Origin: Gordonia rhizosphera NBRC 16068
GTDB lineage: Bacteria; Actinomycetota; Actinomycetes; Mycobacteriales; Mycobacteriaceae
DNA: 64,000 nt
Direction: 5' to 3'
Assembly (NCBI RefSeq): GCF_000298195.1
Contig: NZ_BAHC01000125.1
Coordinates: 99,955-163,954, forward strand
Shown here: piece after piece, positions 16,526-25,685 of the stretch
How positions within the stretch are numbered: position 1 is the first letter of the stretch
Layout: every line of letters starts with the position of its first letter
Position numbers and translations under genes: made by a program
The notes under the pieces: model-generated
What the model was told of the DNA's origin: nothing
What the model saw: only the letters and a program-made list of their open reading frames with translations
The model's database searches: none

Positions 16526-18055
16526 ATGCCCGGTACTGGCATATGGCGGACGAAGTCGGTCGAGCAATCGATCGCCGAAACCGACGAGCCGCGCAGTCGA
16601 TTACGCAAAGACCTGACGACGCGGGACGTGACGACCTTCGGTGTCGCGGTCGTCATCGGCGCCGGCATCTTCACCCTCACCGCACGCACCGCCGGTGACC
16701 TGGCCGGACCGTCGGTGTCGCTGGCCTTCGTCCTCGCCGCCATCGCGTGCGGGCTGGCGGCGCTGTGCTACGCGGAGTTCGCCTCGACGGTCCCCGTGGC
16801 GGGGAGCGCGTACACCTTCTCCTACGCGACGTTCGGCGAGTTCATCGCATGGATCATCGGGTGGGACCTCGTCCTCGAATTCGCCTTGGCCAGTTCGGTG
16901 GTGGCGAAGGGCTGGGCGCTCTACCTGGCCAACTTCCTGGGCACCGCAACAACGGTCGAGATCGGCGGTGTCAGCATCGACTGGGGTGCGGTCCTGATCA
17001 TCGGCGCCATCACGCTGACGCTTGCCTTCGGCGTGAAACTGTCGTCGCGGGTCTCGGCGATCATCACCGCCGTCAAGGTGGCGGTGGTGTTGCTGGTCAT
17101 CATCGTCGGCGCCTTCTTCATCAACACCGACAACTACCGGCCCATGGTCCCGCCGGCCGAGGCCAACACCGGCGGCGGAGCAGGCCTGCACCAGACCCTG
17201 TTCTCGGTCCTGAGCGGTTCGGACGGCAGCAACTACGGCTGGTACGGCCTGCTGGCCGCGGCTAGTCTGCTCTTCTTCGCGTTCATCGGATTCGATGTCG
17301 TGGCCACCACCGCCGAAGAGACCAAGAATCCTCAGAAGTCCATTCCGCGTGGCATTCTGGGGTCGCTGGCCATCGTCACCGTCCTCTACGTCGCCGTCAC
17401 CGTGGTCCTGACCGGCATGGTCAGCTATCAGCAGCTGCGCACGGGCAGCCCGTTGGTCGGCGACGGCAGCGCCACGCTGGCCACCGCGTTCGAGTATCAC
17501 GGCATCACCTGGGCGCAGACGGCCATCAACGTCGGCGCGCTGGCCGGCCTCACCACCGTCGTCATGGTCATGATGCTGGGACAGACACGGGTCCTGTTCG
17601 CCATGTCCCGCGACGGACTCGTCCCTCGCTCGTGGGGCGCAACGAACAAGTCCGGCAATCCGATTCGCATCACCATGATCGTCGGCGTGGTCGTCGCCGT
17701 CATCGCCGCCCTGTTCCCGATCGAGACGCTCGAGCAGATGGTCAACATCGGCACACTGTTCGCATTCGTGCTCGTGTGCGCCGGTGTCATCGTGCTGCGC
17801 CGCACCCGACCCGACCTCAAGCGCGGTTTCCGGGTGCCCGGCAGCCCGATCGTCCCCGGGCTCGCGATCGTCGCCTGCGGGTGGCTGATGATCAACCTGT
17901 CGGTGGAAACCTGGCTTCGCTTCGCGGTGTGGATGGTGCTCGGCATCGTCGTTTACCTGGTCTACGGTCGGCGCCATTCCGTGCTGGGTCGACGTCTGAG
18001 GATGCAGAGCGCACCGCTCGCGGATCGCCCGGAGTACGCGTCGGTCGGCGACTGA
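16526..18055 (+). CDS. APC-superfamily amino-acid permease
   Basis: A 509-aa transporter with about 12 helices. The first helix carries FGVAVVIGAGIFTLTARTAGD, the GxG(I)F substrate-binding break typical of APC permeases. Further motifs: GLAALCYAEFASTVPVAGSAYTFSY (residues about 74-98) and FFAFIGFDVVATTAEETKNPQKSIPRGI (conserved E before PxxxIPR). It fits the cationic amino-acid transporter (CAT/YfnA) branch. ATG 16526 follows GAAGGAG (16514-16520). The upstream 270 nt contain no gene that I can support. It is followed by a strong hairpin. Confidence 0.88.
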   Translation: MPGTGIWRTKSVEQSIAETDEPRSRLRKDLTTRDVTTFGVAVVIGAGIFTLTARTAGDLAGPSVSLAFVLAAIACGLAALCYAEFASTVPVAGSAYTFSYATFGEFIAWIIGWDLVLEFALASSVVAKGWALYLANFLGTATTVEIGGVSIDWGAVLIIGAITLTLAFGVKLSSRVSAIITAVKVAVVLLVIIVGAFFINTDNYRPMVPPAEANTGGGAGLHQTLFSVLSGSDGSNYGWYGLLAAASLLFFAFIGFDVVATTAEETKNPQKSIPRGILGSLAIVTVLYVAVTVVLTGMVSYQQLRTGSPLVGDGSATLATAFEYHGITWAQTAINVGALAGLTTVVMVMMLGQTRVLFAMSRDGLVPRSWGATNKSGNPIRITMIVGVVVAVIAALFPIETLEQMVNIGTLFAFVLVCAGVIVLRRTRPDLKRGFRVPGSPIVPGLAIVACGWLMINLSVETWLRFAVWMVLGIVVYLVYGRRHSVLGRRLRMQSAPLADRPEYASVGD

Positions 18056-18076
18056 TCGGTTCGTTCGATCGCGAAC

Positions 18077-18115
18077 GGTTGCGGGATGTCTCGGGAGACG
18101 AGACATCCCGCAACC
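18077..18115. terminator. Bidirectional hairpin terminator
   Basis: Perfect 16-bp arms 18077-18092 and 18100-18115 (GGTTGCGGGATGTCTC and complement), loop GGGAGAC. It lies between the convergent permease and MarR genes, 21 nt after the permease stop and 17 nt before the MarR stop. Confidence 0.85.
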
Positions 18116-18132
18116 TGTGTGATTCATACCGC

Positions 18133-18672
18133 TCAGCCTGCCTGAGTACGATCGGCCGGCCCCGGGTCCGACCGCCCTTCCCACATGATCGGGTCCTCCT
18201 CCGGTGAGGGCAGATCGAGCCCGAGGTCGGCCATGTGCGGCAGAATCCGATCGATCACCGCGTTCAGGTTCGACAGGTGTTCAGCGTCGAGAGCGTCGAA
18301 GAGAAGCCGATGCGCCTCGTCGCTGTGCCGGGGCGCGGCCGACCGCACGACCTCCATACCGGCATCGGTCAGCACGACCGACACCGCGCGACGGTCGGGG
18401 TTCGTCGGCGACCTGACCCGGCGCACCCAGCCCCGACGCTCCATCGCGGTGATGGCGTGCGACAGTCTGCTCTGCTCGCTGTGCGCCAGTACGCCCAGCC
18501 GCCTCATCCCGATGGTCCGCTCGGGCGCCTCGGAGAGCCGGAACAGGATCCGGTACTGGGAGTGGGTCAGGCCGCTGTCGCGGCGCAACTGGGCGTCGAG
18601 TGCGTCGTCGAGCAGCGTGGACAACGTCAGGAACCCCCGAAAGGCCCGCTGTTGGTCCGGTGTGAGCGCCAT
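18133..18672 (-). CDS. MarR-family transcriptional regulator
   Basis: A 179-aa regulator with the MarR winged helix: LTHSQYRILFRLSEAPERTI, recognition helix around SEQSRLSHAITAMERRGWVRR, and the wing SPTNPDRRAVSVVLTDAG containing the DxR signature. It diverges from a LigB-type dioxygenase gene with 98 nt between the starts, so it most likely represses that gene and itself, relieved by an aromatic ligand. The ligand is not predictable. Confidence 0.9.
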   Translation of the reverse strand: MALTPDQQRAFRGFLTLSTLLDDALDAQLRRDSGLTHSQYRILFRLSEAPERTIGMRRLGVLAHSEQSRLSHAITAMERRGWVRRVRSPTNPDRRAVSVVLTDAGMEVVRSAAPRHSDEAHRLLFDALDAEHLSNLNAVIDRILPHMADLGLDLPSPEEDPIMWEGRSDPGPADRTQAG

Positions 18673-18685
18673 GCCCTCAGCGTAA

Positions 18686-18695
18686 CAACTTGTTG
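18686..18695. promoter_or_regulatory. Possible MarR operator core
   Basis: A short palindrome CAACTTGTTG lies 14 nt upstream of the marR start in the divergent spacer, embedded in AACAACTTGTTGAAC. MarR operators are typically imperfect palindromes of 16-20 bp in such spacers. Only 10 bp are symmetric here, so this is tentative. Confidence 0.4.
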
Positions 18696-18770
18696 AACTT
18701 TCATGGACTCTGCCGTACGATCAGCAGTAGATGAAGATTCATGCAACTCGATGATCGACGAAGGACCCCC

Positions 18771-19574
18771 ATGACCGCCGCACACTCACCCTCCACGATG
18801 CCGATCGCATTCCTCGGACACGGCACTCCGATGAACGCGATCGAGCACAACCGCTTCACGCAGGCGTGGGCGGAGTTCGGCCGGTCCGTCCCGCGGCCAC
18901 GGGCGATCCTGGTGATCAGCGCGCACTGGTACATCAACGCCACCGCCGTCACCGCGATGGCGCGGCCGCGGACCATTCACGACTTCTACGGATTTCCGCG
19001 CGAGCTGTTCGAATTCGACTATCCGGCACCGGGACTACCCGAGCTGGCCGGCGAGGTCGCCGAGGTCGTCAAGCCGACCTGGGTGGGCAGCGACACCGAC
19101 AGCTGGGGTATCGATCACGGCGCATGGTCGGTTCTCGCGCACGCATTCCCGGACGCCGACATCCCGATCGTCCAACTGAGCATCAACGGCGAACGCGATC
19201 TGGACTACCACTTCGACCTGGGTGCCCGACTCGCGCCGCTACGGGAGTCCGGCGTGCTGATCCTCGGCAGCGGCAATATCGTGCACAATCTCCGCGCCGT
19301 GAACTTCTCCCTCCCCGAGGCCGGCTACGACTGGGCACAGCGATTCGACGACGCCGCGCGTGAGGCCATGCTCGGCGACCCCTCCGGCTACCCGGCGCTG
19401 GCCGGGCATCGCGACTATGCCAAAGCCGTCCCGACGCCCGATCACTTCCTGCCCTCGGTGTACCTCGCGGGTCTGAAGGCCGCCGCCTCCAGCCGCGACA
19501 ATCCGTCGACAACCGTCCTCGTCGACGGATGCTCCCTCGGATCGTTGTCGATGACGTCCTACGCTGTGAACTGA
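18771..19574 (+). CDS. LigB-family extradiol ring-cleavage dioxygenase (DODA/YgiD-like)
   Basis: A 267-aa class III extradiol dioxygenase of the 4,5-DOPA dioxygenase type. Likely metal ligands are His in AFLGHGTPM, His in VISAHWY and His in [17 protein letters not shown] carries a further conserved His. It cleaves a catecholic ring with O2 using a non-haem divalent metal (zinc or iron). ATG 18771 has GAAGGA upstream; a longer frame beginning at 18741 lacks a better site. It is divergent from MarR and followed after 47 nt by a DsbA-fold gene that may be co-transcribed. Confidence 0.85.
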   Translation: MTAAHSPSTMPIAFLGHGTPMNAIEHNRFTQAWAEFGRSVPRPRAILVISAHWYINATAVTAMARPRTIHDFYGFPRELFEFDYPAPGLPELAGEVAEVVKPTWVGSDTDSWGIDHGAWSVLAHAFPDADIPIVQLSINGERDLDYHFDLGARLAPLRESGVLILGSGNIVHNLRAVNFSLPEAGYDWAQRFDDAAREAMLGDPSGYPALAGHRDYAKAVPTPDHFLPSVYLAGLKAAASSRDNPSTTVLVDGCSLGSLSMTSYAVN

Positions 19575-19621
19575 CTCCATCGGGCGACCACGACCGGGCG
19601 TCCGGAGACGAGAGGACACCG

Positions 19622-20350
19622 ATGGCCGACGCCGACATCAACTTCTACTTCGATCCGGTCTGCCCGTTCGCGTGGATCACCAGCAACTGGGTTCGCAAGG
19701 TCCAGGCCCAGCGCCACTACACCGTCGACTGGCGGTTCATCTCGCTGCGGTTGCTCAACGCGCACATCGACTACGCCTCGCACTTCCCGCCGGAGTACGA
19801 GGCCGGACACAACGCCGGGCTGCATCTGCTCCGTGCCGCCGCAAGCATCCGCGGCGAACATGGACGAGGGCCGATGGACGCGTTCTACACGGCGTGCGGC
19901 ACCCGCATCTTCGATGCACACCGCGGCACCTACATGGCCGACGGTCGTGATCACCGCGGGACCGAGGACTTCCTCGGACCGATCCTCACCGAACTCGGTC
20001 TGCCCGCACACCATCTCGCGGCACTCGACGATGAGTCCTTCGACGCCGAGATCCAAGCCGAGACCGATGAGGCGCTGAGGTTGACCGGCCGCGACGTCGG
20101 CACGCCCATCATCCACTTCGAGCCGCCGCACGGCGTCGCATTCTTCGGACCGGTCATCAGCCGCGTACCAGGCGACGACGACGCAGTCGTGTTGTGGGAC
20201 CACGTCATCGGACTCGCGGGCTTCCCCGGTTTTGCCGAATTGAAACGCAGCCTCCGGGAAAGGCCGCAGCTCAGGGCATTCGGTGTCGATGTCGACGAGG
20301 CCGGCGAACCGGAGGACTGGCACGCCGGGAGCCGGCGGACCACGACGTGA
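19622..20350 (+). CDS. DsbA-fold oxidoreductase (mycothiol-dependent nitroreductase-like)
   Basis: A 242-aa thioredoxin-fold protein with a large alpha-helical insertion. The N-terminal FDPVCPFAWITSNWV aligns with the FDPxCPWxWITSRW start of actinobacterial DsbA-like proteins such as Rv2466c. The resolving Cys of a CPxC motif is replaced by Ala (C-P-F-A), so only a monothiol mechanism is possible. The cis-Pro loop is visible as GTPIIHF. ATG 19622 follows GAGAGGACACCG. It is 47 nt after the dioxygenase and convergent with the Uma2 gene. Confidence 0.75.
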   Translation: MADADINFYFDPVCPFAWITSNWVRKVQAQRHYTVDWRFISLRLLNAHIDYASHFPPEYEAGHNAGLHLLRAAASIRGEHGRGPMDAFYTACGTRIFDAHRGTYMADGRDHRGTEDFLGPILTELGLPAHHLAALDDESFDAEIQAETDEALRLTGRDVGTPIIHFEPPHGVAFFGPVISRVPGDDDAVVLWDHVIGLAGFPGFAELKRSLRERPQLRAFGVDVDEAGEPEDWHAGSRRTTT

Positions 20351-20365
20351 CCGGAAGGCCGAACT

Positions 20366-20893
20366 TCAGCCGTCGAGGCTGATGTGTAACTCCCACGGCG
20401 ACGACACGACGAACTGCCCGGTGAACGTGGTCTCGACGTAGCCCGCCGGGGTCAGGTCCAACGCCGTGAGGGTCCTGTCCTCGGCGACGATCCAGTAGTG
20501 GGCTATGCCGACGTCCTCGTACTCGCTGCGCTTGGTGACCCGATCGGTCCGCCGGGACCCCGGCGAAATGACCTCGACGGCGAGCACCACCTGGTCGGGG
20601 GTGATCGCCGAGTCATCTGCGGCCGTCGATCGAAGGATCACATCGGGAGAACGGACCGTCGCCGGTGTGCGAGGGTCGACAATGACATCGACCTCCGGCA
20701 GCACTTCGAATCCGTCGGGAATCTGGTCGGCAAGCTGAGTCGCCAAGCTGAACGCCATTCGCGCATGAGCGGCAGTCGGCCGCGGCGCCACTATGAGCAC
20801 ACCCTCCTGGAGTTCGACGCGCGCGCCGTTGTCCTCGCCCCGCGCACGCCAGTCATCGAGCGACAACAGGTGCGCGTCGGAGGCAACAGTCAT
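20366..20893 (-). CDS. Uma2-family (DUF820) PD-(D/E)XK-fold protein
   Basis: A 175-aa protein of the Uma2 family. Fold landmarks: ELQEGVLIVAPRPTAAHARM near the N-terminus, the acidic SPDVILR and AVEVISPGSRRTDRVTKRSEYEDVGIAHYWIV (residues about 111-142), giving the D...E-x-K constellation of the nuclease fold. The family is common but its biological role is not established. ATG 20893 lacks a ribosome-binding site, and a TACAAT hexamer on the minus strand ends a few bases before it, so I suspect a leaderless start; ATG 20902 is an alternative. Confidence 0.8.
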   Translation of the reverse strand: MTVASDAHLLSLDDWRARGEDNGARVELQEGVLIVAPRPTAAHARMAFSLATQLADQIPDGFEVLPEVDVIVDPRTPATVRSPDVILRSTAADDSAITPDQVVLAVEVISPGSRRTDRVTKRSEYEDVGIAHYWIVAEDRTLTALDLTPAGYVETTFTGQFVVSSPWELHISLDG

Positions 20894-21348
20894 GGCGCCC
20901 ATTGTAGTGGCGGACGCCACCCCCGATACGATCTCTTTGACCACGTCAGGCGCCAGCACGTGAACGAACCCGACGTGGCCGCCATACGGACCCACCGGGG
21001 GTCACGTTCCCCTTCGCCAGCTCTAGCGAGATGCGAGGATGCAGGACCCGTCCATGACGGCAGTAGCGAATTCCCATGTGCCTGAGCATCTCACGGCGCA
21101 GGGCCCGATAACGGAAGCGAAGTCGAGCTGTGGATAACCAGCAAGCACGACGATCCACAGTTGTGTTCTGGCGCGGCGGCCCCTTACCGCAGAACCCCGA
21201 TGTCGTCGCGCACCACTCCGTGCTGACGGAACGGATTGCGGTCGCGGCTGATTTCGATGACGGCGATGTCGGTCATCATCCGTTTGTATCCCCACGCCCA
21301 TCACCCTCGGTAGCATCTCCGACCAAACCGCCAGGAAAGGCAGGGCCG
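20894..21348. other. 455-nt stretch without a supported gene
   Basis: No frame here looks like a known protein on either strand. It contains a short inverted repeat, CTGTGGAT (21128-21135) and ATCCACAG (21153-21160), and within it TGTGGATAA, which on the minus strand is a perfect DnaA-box sequence. Only one such box is visible. The promoter for the FAD oxidase is probably in the last 100 nt. The stretch could be a decayed gene. Confidence 0.5.
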
Positions 21349-22932
21349 ATGTCGTCACGTAGCTGGTGGGGCTGGGGTACTGACGAGAACGCCCTGTCGC
21401 CCGCCGAGACAGACGCTCTGGTGAACCGCGTGGCCGCACTGATTCCCGACCACGACTTCACCGACCACCCGCCACCGGCCCCGCAGAGCCTGCCCGTGCC
21501 ACCACCGCGGATCTCCGTGCCGGCCACCCTGTCGGCGGTGTTCTCCGATGACGTGCGCGATCGGCTGTCGCACGCGCGCGGCAAGGCATTTCGCGACGTG
21601 GTCCGCAACCTGCACGGCGACATCTCCCACGTGCCCGACCTCGTCGCACGGCCGAGGACCGAACGCGATGTCATCGACATCCTCGACTTCTGTTCTGCCG
21701 AGGCTCTCGCCTGCATTCCCTACGGCGGCGGCAGTTCCGTGGTGGGCGGAGTCGAACCGCGATTCGACGGCCCGGCCGTCACTCTCGATCTCGGTCGGCT
21801 CGACCGCGTCGTGGAGATCGACGATGTCACCCGGTCGGCACGCATCCAGGCCGGTGCGCTCGGTCCACACATCGAAGATCAGCTCAGACCGGCCGGCCTG
21901 ACCCTGCGCCACTTCCCGCAGTCCTTCGAGTTCTCCTCGCTCGGCGGCTGGCTCGCGACTCGCGCGGGAGGACATTTCGCCACGCTCTACACCCATATCG
22001 ACGACCTCACAGAGTCGATTCGTGCGATCACCCCGGCCGGTGTGAGCGAGTCACGCCGGTTGCCGTCGAGCGGTGCGGGGCCGTCGCCGGATCGACTGCT
22101 CCTCGGTTCGGAGGGAACGCTCGGCGTCATCACCGAAGCGTGGATGCGCCTGCAGGATCGGCCCCGTTTCGGCACGACGGTGTCGGTGGGTTTCGACGAT
22201 TACCATGACGCGGTCCGCGCCACCAGGACGGTTGCGCAGTCGGGCCTGTATCCGTCCAATTGCCGTCTGCTCGACCCAGCCGAGGCCTTCATCAACGCCG
22301 GCGCCGAGTCACCCGGCGGGGTACTGATCCTCGCGTTCGAATCGGCCGATCACCCGGTCGGCCCGTGGATCGACCGGGCGGTCGAGATCGCCACCGACCA
22401 TGCGGGCCACGTTCTGTCCCAGCGTGATCGAGGAGAGCGCGACAACACCGGCAACCATGCGTCGGCGGCGTGGCGGTCGGCGTTCATCAGGATGCCGTAC
22501 CAGCGTGATGCCCTCGCCCGGCGCAGCATGATCGTCGAGACCTTCGAGACTGCCTGCACGTGGGATCACTTCGACGCCCTGCACATCGCGGTCACCGCCG
22601 TCGCCACCGATACCGTGCAACGGATCTGCGGTGCGGGCGTCGTCACTTGCCGCTTCACCCACGTCTACCCGGACGGACCGGCATCCTACTACAGCATCTA
22701 CGCCCCAGGCCGCTGGGGCTCCACGGTGGCACAGTGGGACGAGATCAAGTCCGCTGTGTCCGAGGCGATCTCGAACAACCACGGAACCATCACACACCAT
22801 CACGCGGTGGGCCGCGATCATCGCTCCTGGTACGACACCGAGCGGCCCGACCTGTTCGCCGCGGCGTTGACCGCGGCCAAGCACGTGCTGGACCCCGCGG
22901 GCATCCTCAACCCGGGTGTCCTGGTGGGCTGA
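21349..22932 (+). CDS. FAD-linked oxidase, alkyldihydroxyacetonephosphate synthase-like
   Basis: A 527-aa VAO/PCMH-fold flavoprotein. The FAD-binding half has IPYGGGSSVVGGVEP, then HFPQSFEFSSLGGWLATRAGGH and GSEGTLGVIT; the C-terminal cap has TCRFTHVYPDGPASYYSIYAPG and a His-rich active-site segment HGTITHHHAVGRDHRSW. These match the AGPS branch (ether-lipid type), of which mycobacteria have AgpS-like proteins. Whether it makes ether lipids or oxidises another 2-hydroxy acid is open. ATG 21349 has GGAAAGG upstream; the in-frame extension to 21130 has no family similarity. Confidence 0.82.
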   Translation: MSSRSWWGWGTDENALSPAETDALVNRVAALIPDHDFTDHPPPAPQSLPVPPPRISVPATLSAVFSDDVRDRLSHARGKAFRDVVRNLHGDISHVPDLVARPRTERDVIDILDFCSAEALACIPYGGGSSVVGGVEPRFDGPAVTLDLGRLDRVVEIDDVTRSARIQAGALGPHIEDQLRPAGLTLRHFPQSFEFSSLGGWLATRAGGHFATLYTHIDDLTESIRAITPAGVSESRRLPSSGAGPSPDRLLLGSEGTLGVITEAWMRLQDRPRFGTTVSVGFDDYHDAVRATRTVAQSGLYPSNCRLLDPAEAFINAGAESPGGVLILAFESADHPVGPWIDRAVEIATDHAGHVLSQRDRGERDNTGNHASAAWRSAFIRMPYQRDALARRSMIVETFETACTWDHFDALHIAVTAVATDTVQRICGAGVVTCRFTHVYPDGPASYYSIYAPGRWGSTVAQWDEIKSAVSEAISNNHGTITHHHAVGRDHRSWYDTERPDLFAAALTAAKHVLDPAGILNPGVLVG

Positions 22933-22963
22933 ACACCGACCGGTGGGGAACCGGCCTCGGTGT
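22933..22963. terminator. Bidirectional hairpin between convergent genes
   Basis: Immediately after the oxidase stop: ACACCGA-CCGGT, loop GGGGA, ACCGG-CC-TCGGTGT, i.e. 12 paired bases with a two-base bulge. The right arm touches the stop codon of the minus-strand hydrolase. Confidence 0.7.
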
Positions 22964-24537
22964 CACCGGCGCAACTCGCCCTCGATCATCCGCAGCGATA
23001 CCGTGTCGACGAAGTACGAGAGATGTTGTGTCCCTGTCGACGACGGGACTATCGCCACGCTGGCCGTGGGCAACGACGACCCGTCGATCTCCGACATCGA
23101 ATCGGTGTTGACCACCAGATCATTCGCCGTACCCATGAGCGGGTCGACCACGTCGTCGGCGAGACGCTCGAGGGCATCGCCGACCGGATTCAGCGGCCCG
23201 ACGATCTGGTCAGGTTCGAAGTCGGTCACGACGGTGCGGTACGGCGGCCGCACTGCACCGCCGCCGGGCGCGTTGAGCTCGTCGAGGAACGGATTGTCCG
23301 AAGGCCGCATGCTGGCCAGTCCGGGCAGATTCTGGGCGTCGACGGCCTGGGCGATGACAGCTTTCGCGCACGCGGCGACCAGACTCAGCGACTCCCGCGT
23401 CACCTTCTCTGCGATCGGCCCGGCCCACTGGCGGGCGACATCGGCCGCCAGCGCGGTCCACAGGTCGAGCAGGGTCCTCCAATTCGTCGGCGCGGCGAGC
23501 AGAGTGCCCGCGTTGGGCCCGGCAACCATGACCAGCTTCTCGATCCCGACACCGTTGACAGGAGCCGTCAGTTCGACGAAGCTACGCGCCACCAGCGCCC
23601 CCCGTGAATGGGTGACGACGTCGACGGCGAGGGTGGCCCCACCGAACCGGTCGCGGACCTCGGCCGCCAACGAGCCGAGCACCTGCCGCAGTTCGTCGGC
23701 GTTCTGCTTCGGCGACTCACTCAGCGTGCGGTGGGTGAAACCCAGGACGGCGTCGTACCGGCCGAGCATCGAATGGAGGAATGCCTTCGCGTCGTCGTTG
23801 CTCTCCAGCACACCGAAACCGCCGACGGTGGTGACGAAGGTGCCGTGCACCAGCAGCAGCACCCGCACCACCCCCCGCGTCGCGGGCGGCGTGACGTCGC
23901 CGATCCGAAATCGGCGCCACGACAGCGGATTCCGATCCGTGATCGTGATCAGACCGGGATGCACGATCGCCGTCTCGACGGTACGTACCAGCGCTGCCGC
24001 GGCCACCGACGGCAGCCGGAAGATCGCCGCACGCACCCGCGTGGGCAGGCCCGGCGTGCGGCCCGATCCGATCAACGCGGCCGGACGCGTGCCCGACGGG
24101 CGTCGGAATGCCACGGTCCGGATGCCATCCATAAGCGCCGGCTCCGCAGGCGTGTCGGGTGCACCGGACGTCACGGGCGAATCGGACGTCACGGGCGGAT
24201 CGGACGTCACCGGCGGATCGGATGTCACCGGCGGATCGGACGCCGTCGGCACGGTCCAGACACAGACGCCGTCGTGCTCGATCAGGGTGACCGTGTTCTC
24301 GGGCGCCGTCCGCGGCGCGATCACCCCCTCCCCGCCACACGCCCGCAGTTCGTCGAGGACCGACTCGGGCACGGTGATCGCGGCACAACACACCAGGTTG
24401 ACCGTGCCGTCCCCCTCGAACGCGCGGACGATGAGGTCGTCGTCGGGCAGCTCGGTGACCGTGACCTGATCCCAGGCCAGCGACTCGTCGCCCGGCAGGC
24501 GGATGATCATGTCGCCCTGTTCGTATGTGCGGCCCAC
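22963..24537 (-). CDS. Alpha/beta hydrolase-fold protein of unknown function
   Basis: A 524-aa protein. Residues 1-190 are not recognised and include a Thr/Ser/Asp/Pro repeat (TSDPPV) encoded by an 18-bp tandem repeat. From about residue 225 an alpha/beta hydrolase domain is visible: oxyanion segment VLLLVHGTFVTTVGGFG, then the nucleophile elbow VVTHSRGALVAR (T-H-S-R-G), as in lipase/DUF-type hydrolases. No signal peptide is seen. GTG 24537 is supported by CGGAG 5 nt upstream. It diverges from the LacI gene with 114 nt between starts. The substrate is unknown; it could belong to the LacI regulon, but nothing in the sequence proves that. Confidence 0.7.
   Translation of the reverse strand: MGRTYEQGDMIIRLPGDESLAWDQVTVTELPDDDLIVRAFEGDGTVNLVCCAAITVPESVLDELRACGGEGVIAPRTAPENTVTLIEHDGVCVWTVPTASDPPVTSDPPVTSDPPVTSDSPVTSGAPDTPAEPALMDGIRTVAFRRPSGTRPAALIGSGRTPGLPTRVRAAIFRLPSVAAAALVRTVETAIVHPGLITITDRNPLSWRRFRIGDVTPPATRGVVRVLLLVHGTFVTTVGGFGVLESNDDAKAFLHSMLGRYDAVLGFTHRTLSESPKQNADELRQVLGSLAAEVRDRFGGATLAVDVVTHSRGALVARSFVELTAPVNGVGIEKLVMVAGPNAGTLLAAPTNWRTLLDLWTALAADVARQWAGPIAEKVTRESLSLVAACAKAVIAQAVDAQNLPGLASMRPSDNPFLDELNAPGGGAVRPPYRTVVTDFEPDQIVGPLNPVGDALERLADDVVDPLMGTANDLVVNTDSMSEIDGSSLPTASVAIVPSSTGTQHLSYFVDTVSLRMIEGELRR
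24165..24236. repeat. 18-bp tandem repeat, four units, coding
   Basis: Units start at 24165, 24183, 24201 and 24219, sequence CGGACGTCACGGGCGGAT with one or two changes per unit; a partial fifth follows. On the minus strand it encodes repeats of TSDPPV, probably a flexible linker in the hydrolase. Confidence 0.9.
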
Positions 24538-24651
24538 TGTTGCTCCGATCGGTTGCCGTCGCCCCTGTCACCCCTCTCGAGGGTAGGCGCCCGACGTCCC
24601 GAACGATGCCGTCATGGTGCCGTGGCGTGCACACATCTCTAGAATCGGGAC

Positions 24652-25680
24652 GTGCGCAACAAGCCGATCACCGGCTACGACGTCGCCCGTCGCGCCGGTG
24701 TCTCCCAATCGACGGTGTCGCGCGCCCTGCGCAACGACCCGCGCGTGATCAAGGAGACCCGCGACGAAATCCAGGCACTTGCCAAGGAGATGGGCTATGT
24801 CCCGCACGTCACGGCCCGCAGCCTGATCACCCGGAGGTCCTCGTCGATCGCGGTGGTGACCGGTGACCTGCGCAACCCCTCGTTCCCGGTGCTGGTGAAC
24901 ACCCTGCAGGATCGTTTCGCCCGCGACGACTACCGCGTACTGCTGATGAGCGATCGGGAGCAGGGCACGCTCGAGAACGACATCCTCGCTCTGCGCGGTG
25001 GACTCGTCGACGGCGTCGTGTTCATCTCCGCGCGTCTGGACTCCCCGATCGTCTCGGAGATGATCGGCTGGAAGATCCCGCTGGTGATCCTCAACCGCGA
25101 CGTCGACGGCAAGTCGGCGGGCCGCGTGGACCGGGTCACCTCCGACAACCTCGGCGGTGGACGCCTCGTCGCCGACCATCTGTTCGAGATGGGTCATCGC
25201 CGCATCGGCCTCATCTCGGGCCCGCTGGCCAACCCCAGCGTCAAACTCCGCGAGACGGGTTTCCGCGATGCACTGGCACGCCACGGTGTCGAATTGGATG
25301 AGGACCTGGTGGTGCGCGGCGAGGTCGACGCCAAGACGGGTCTCGACGGCGGCCTTGCGTTGCTGAACCGCGAGGACCGTCCCACCGCCATCTTCTGTGT
25401 CACCGACTACGTCGCGTTCGGCACCCTCGATGCCACCAAGCGTCTGGGACTTGTTGTGCCCGATGATGTCTCGATTGTCGGCTACAACGACCTGGATATC
25501 TCGGGCTGGTCGATCCTGGACCTGACGACGGTGCGGCAGCCGCTGGAGGACATGGCGAAGGCGGCCGCGGAGCTACTGCTGGCGCGCATCGACGGCGCCG
25601 CCGGCCCGCCGGTGCACCGCGAATTCGGTGTCGAGTGGGTCCAGCGCGGCAGTTCTGCGACCCGCATCACAGGTCGTTAG
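24652..25680 (+). CDS. LacI-family transcriptional regulator
   Basis: A 342-aa LacI/GalR regulator. The N-terminal helix-turn-helix is YDVARRAGVSQSTVSRALRN with the hinge helix TARSLITRRS, followed by a periplasmic-binding-protein-type effector domain (VDGVVFIS, SDNLGGGRLVADHLFEMGHRRIGLISG, FCVTDYVAFGTLD, TTVRQP). GTG 24652 has no Shine-Dalgarno, but TAGAAT (24640-24645) ends 6 nt before it, so a leaderless mRNA is likely. It lies directly upstream of rutA on the same strand (127 nt gap) and is the best candidate regulator for the catabolic cluster. Effectors of this family are usually sugars, nucleosides or purines. Confidence 0.9.
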   Translation: MRNKPITGYDVARRAGVSQSTVSRALRNDPRVIKETRDEIQALAKEMGYVPHVTARSLITRRSSSIAVVTGDLRNPSFPVLVNTLQDRFARDDYRVLLMSDREQGTLENDILALRGGLVDGVVFISARLDSPIVSEMIGWKIPLVILNRDVDGKSAGRVDRVTSDNLGGGRLVADHLFEMGHRRIGLISGPLANPSVKLRETGFRDALARHGVELDEDLVVRGEVDAKTGLDGGLALLNREDRPTAIFCVTDYVAFGTLDATKRLGLVVPDDVSIVGYNDLDISGWSILDLTTVRQPLEDMAKAAAELLLARIDGAAGPPVHREFGVEWVQRGSSATRITGR

Positions 25681-25685
25681 ACAAG

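Noticed and set aside
21130..21138. TGTGGATAA, a perfect DnaA box on the minus strand, inside a short inverted repeat
   Set aside because: It is a single box with no cluster of boxes, no AT-rich unwinding element and no dnaA, dnaN or gyrB nearby; not an origin.
24165..24236. Four-unit 18-bp repeat considered as a CRISPR-like array
   Set aside because: Units are directly contiguous without spacers and keep the reading frame of the hydrolase; a coding tandem repeat.
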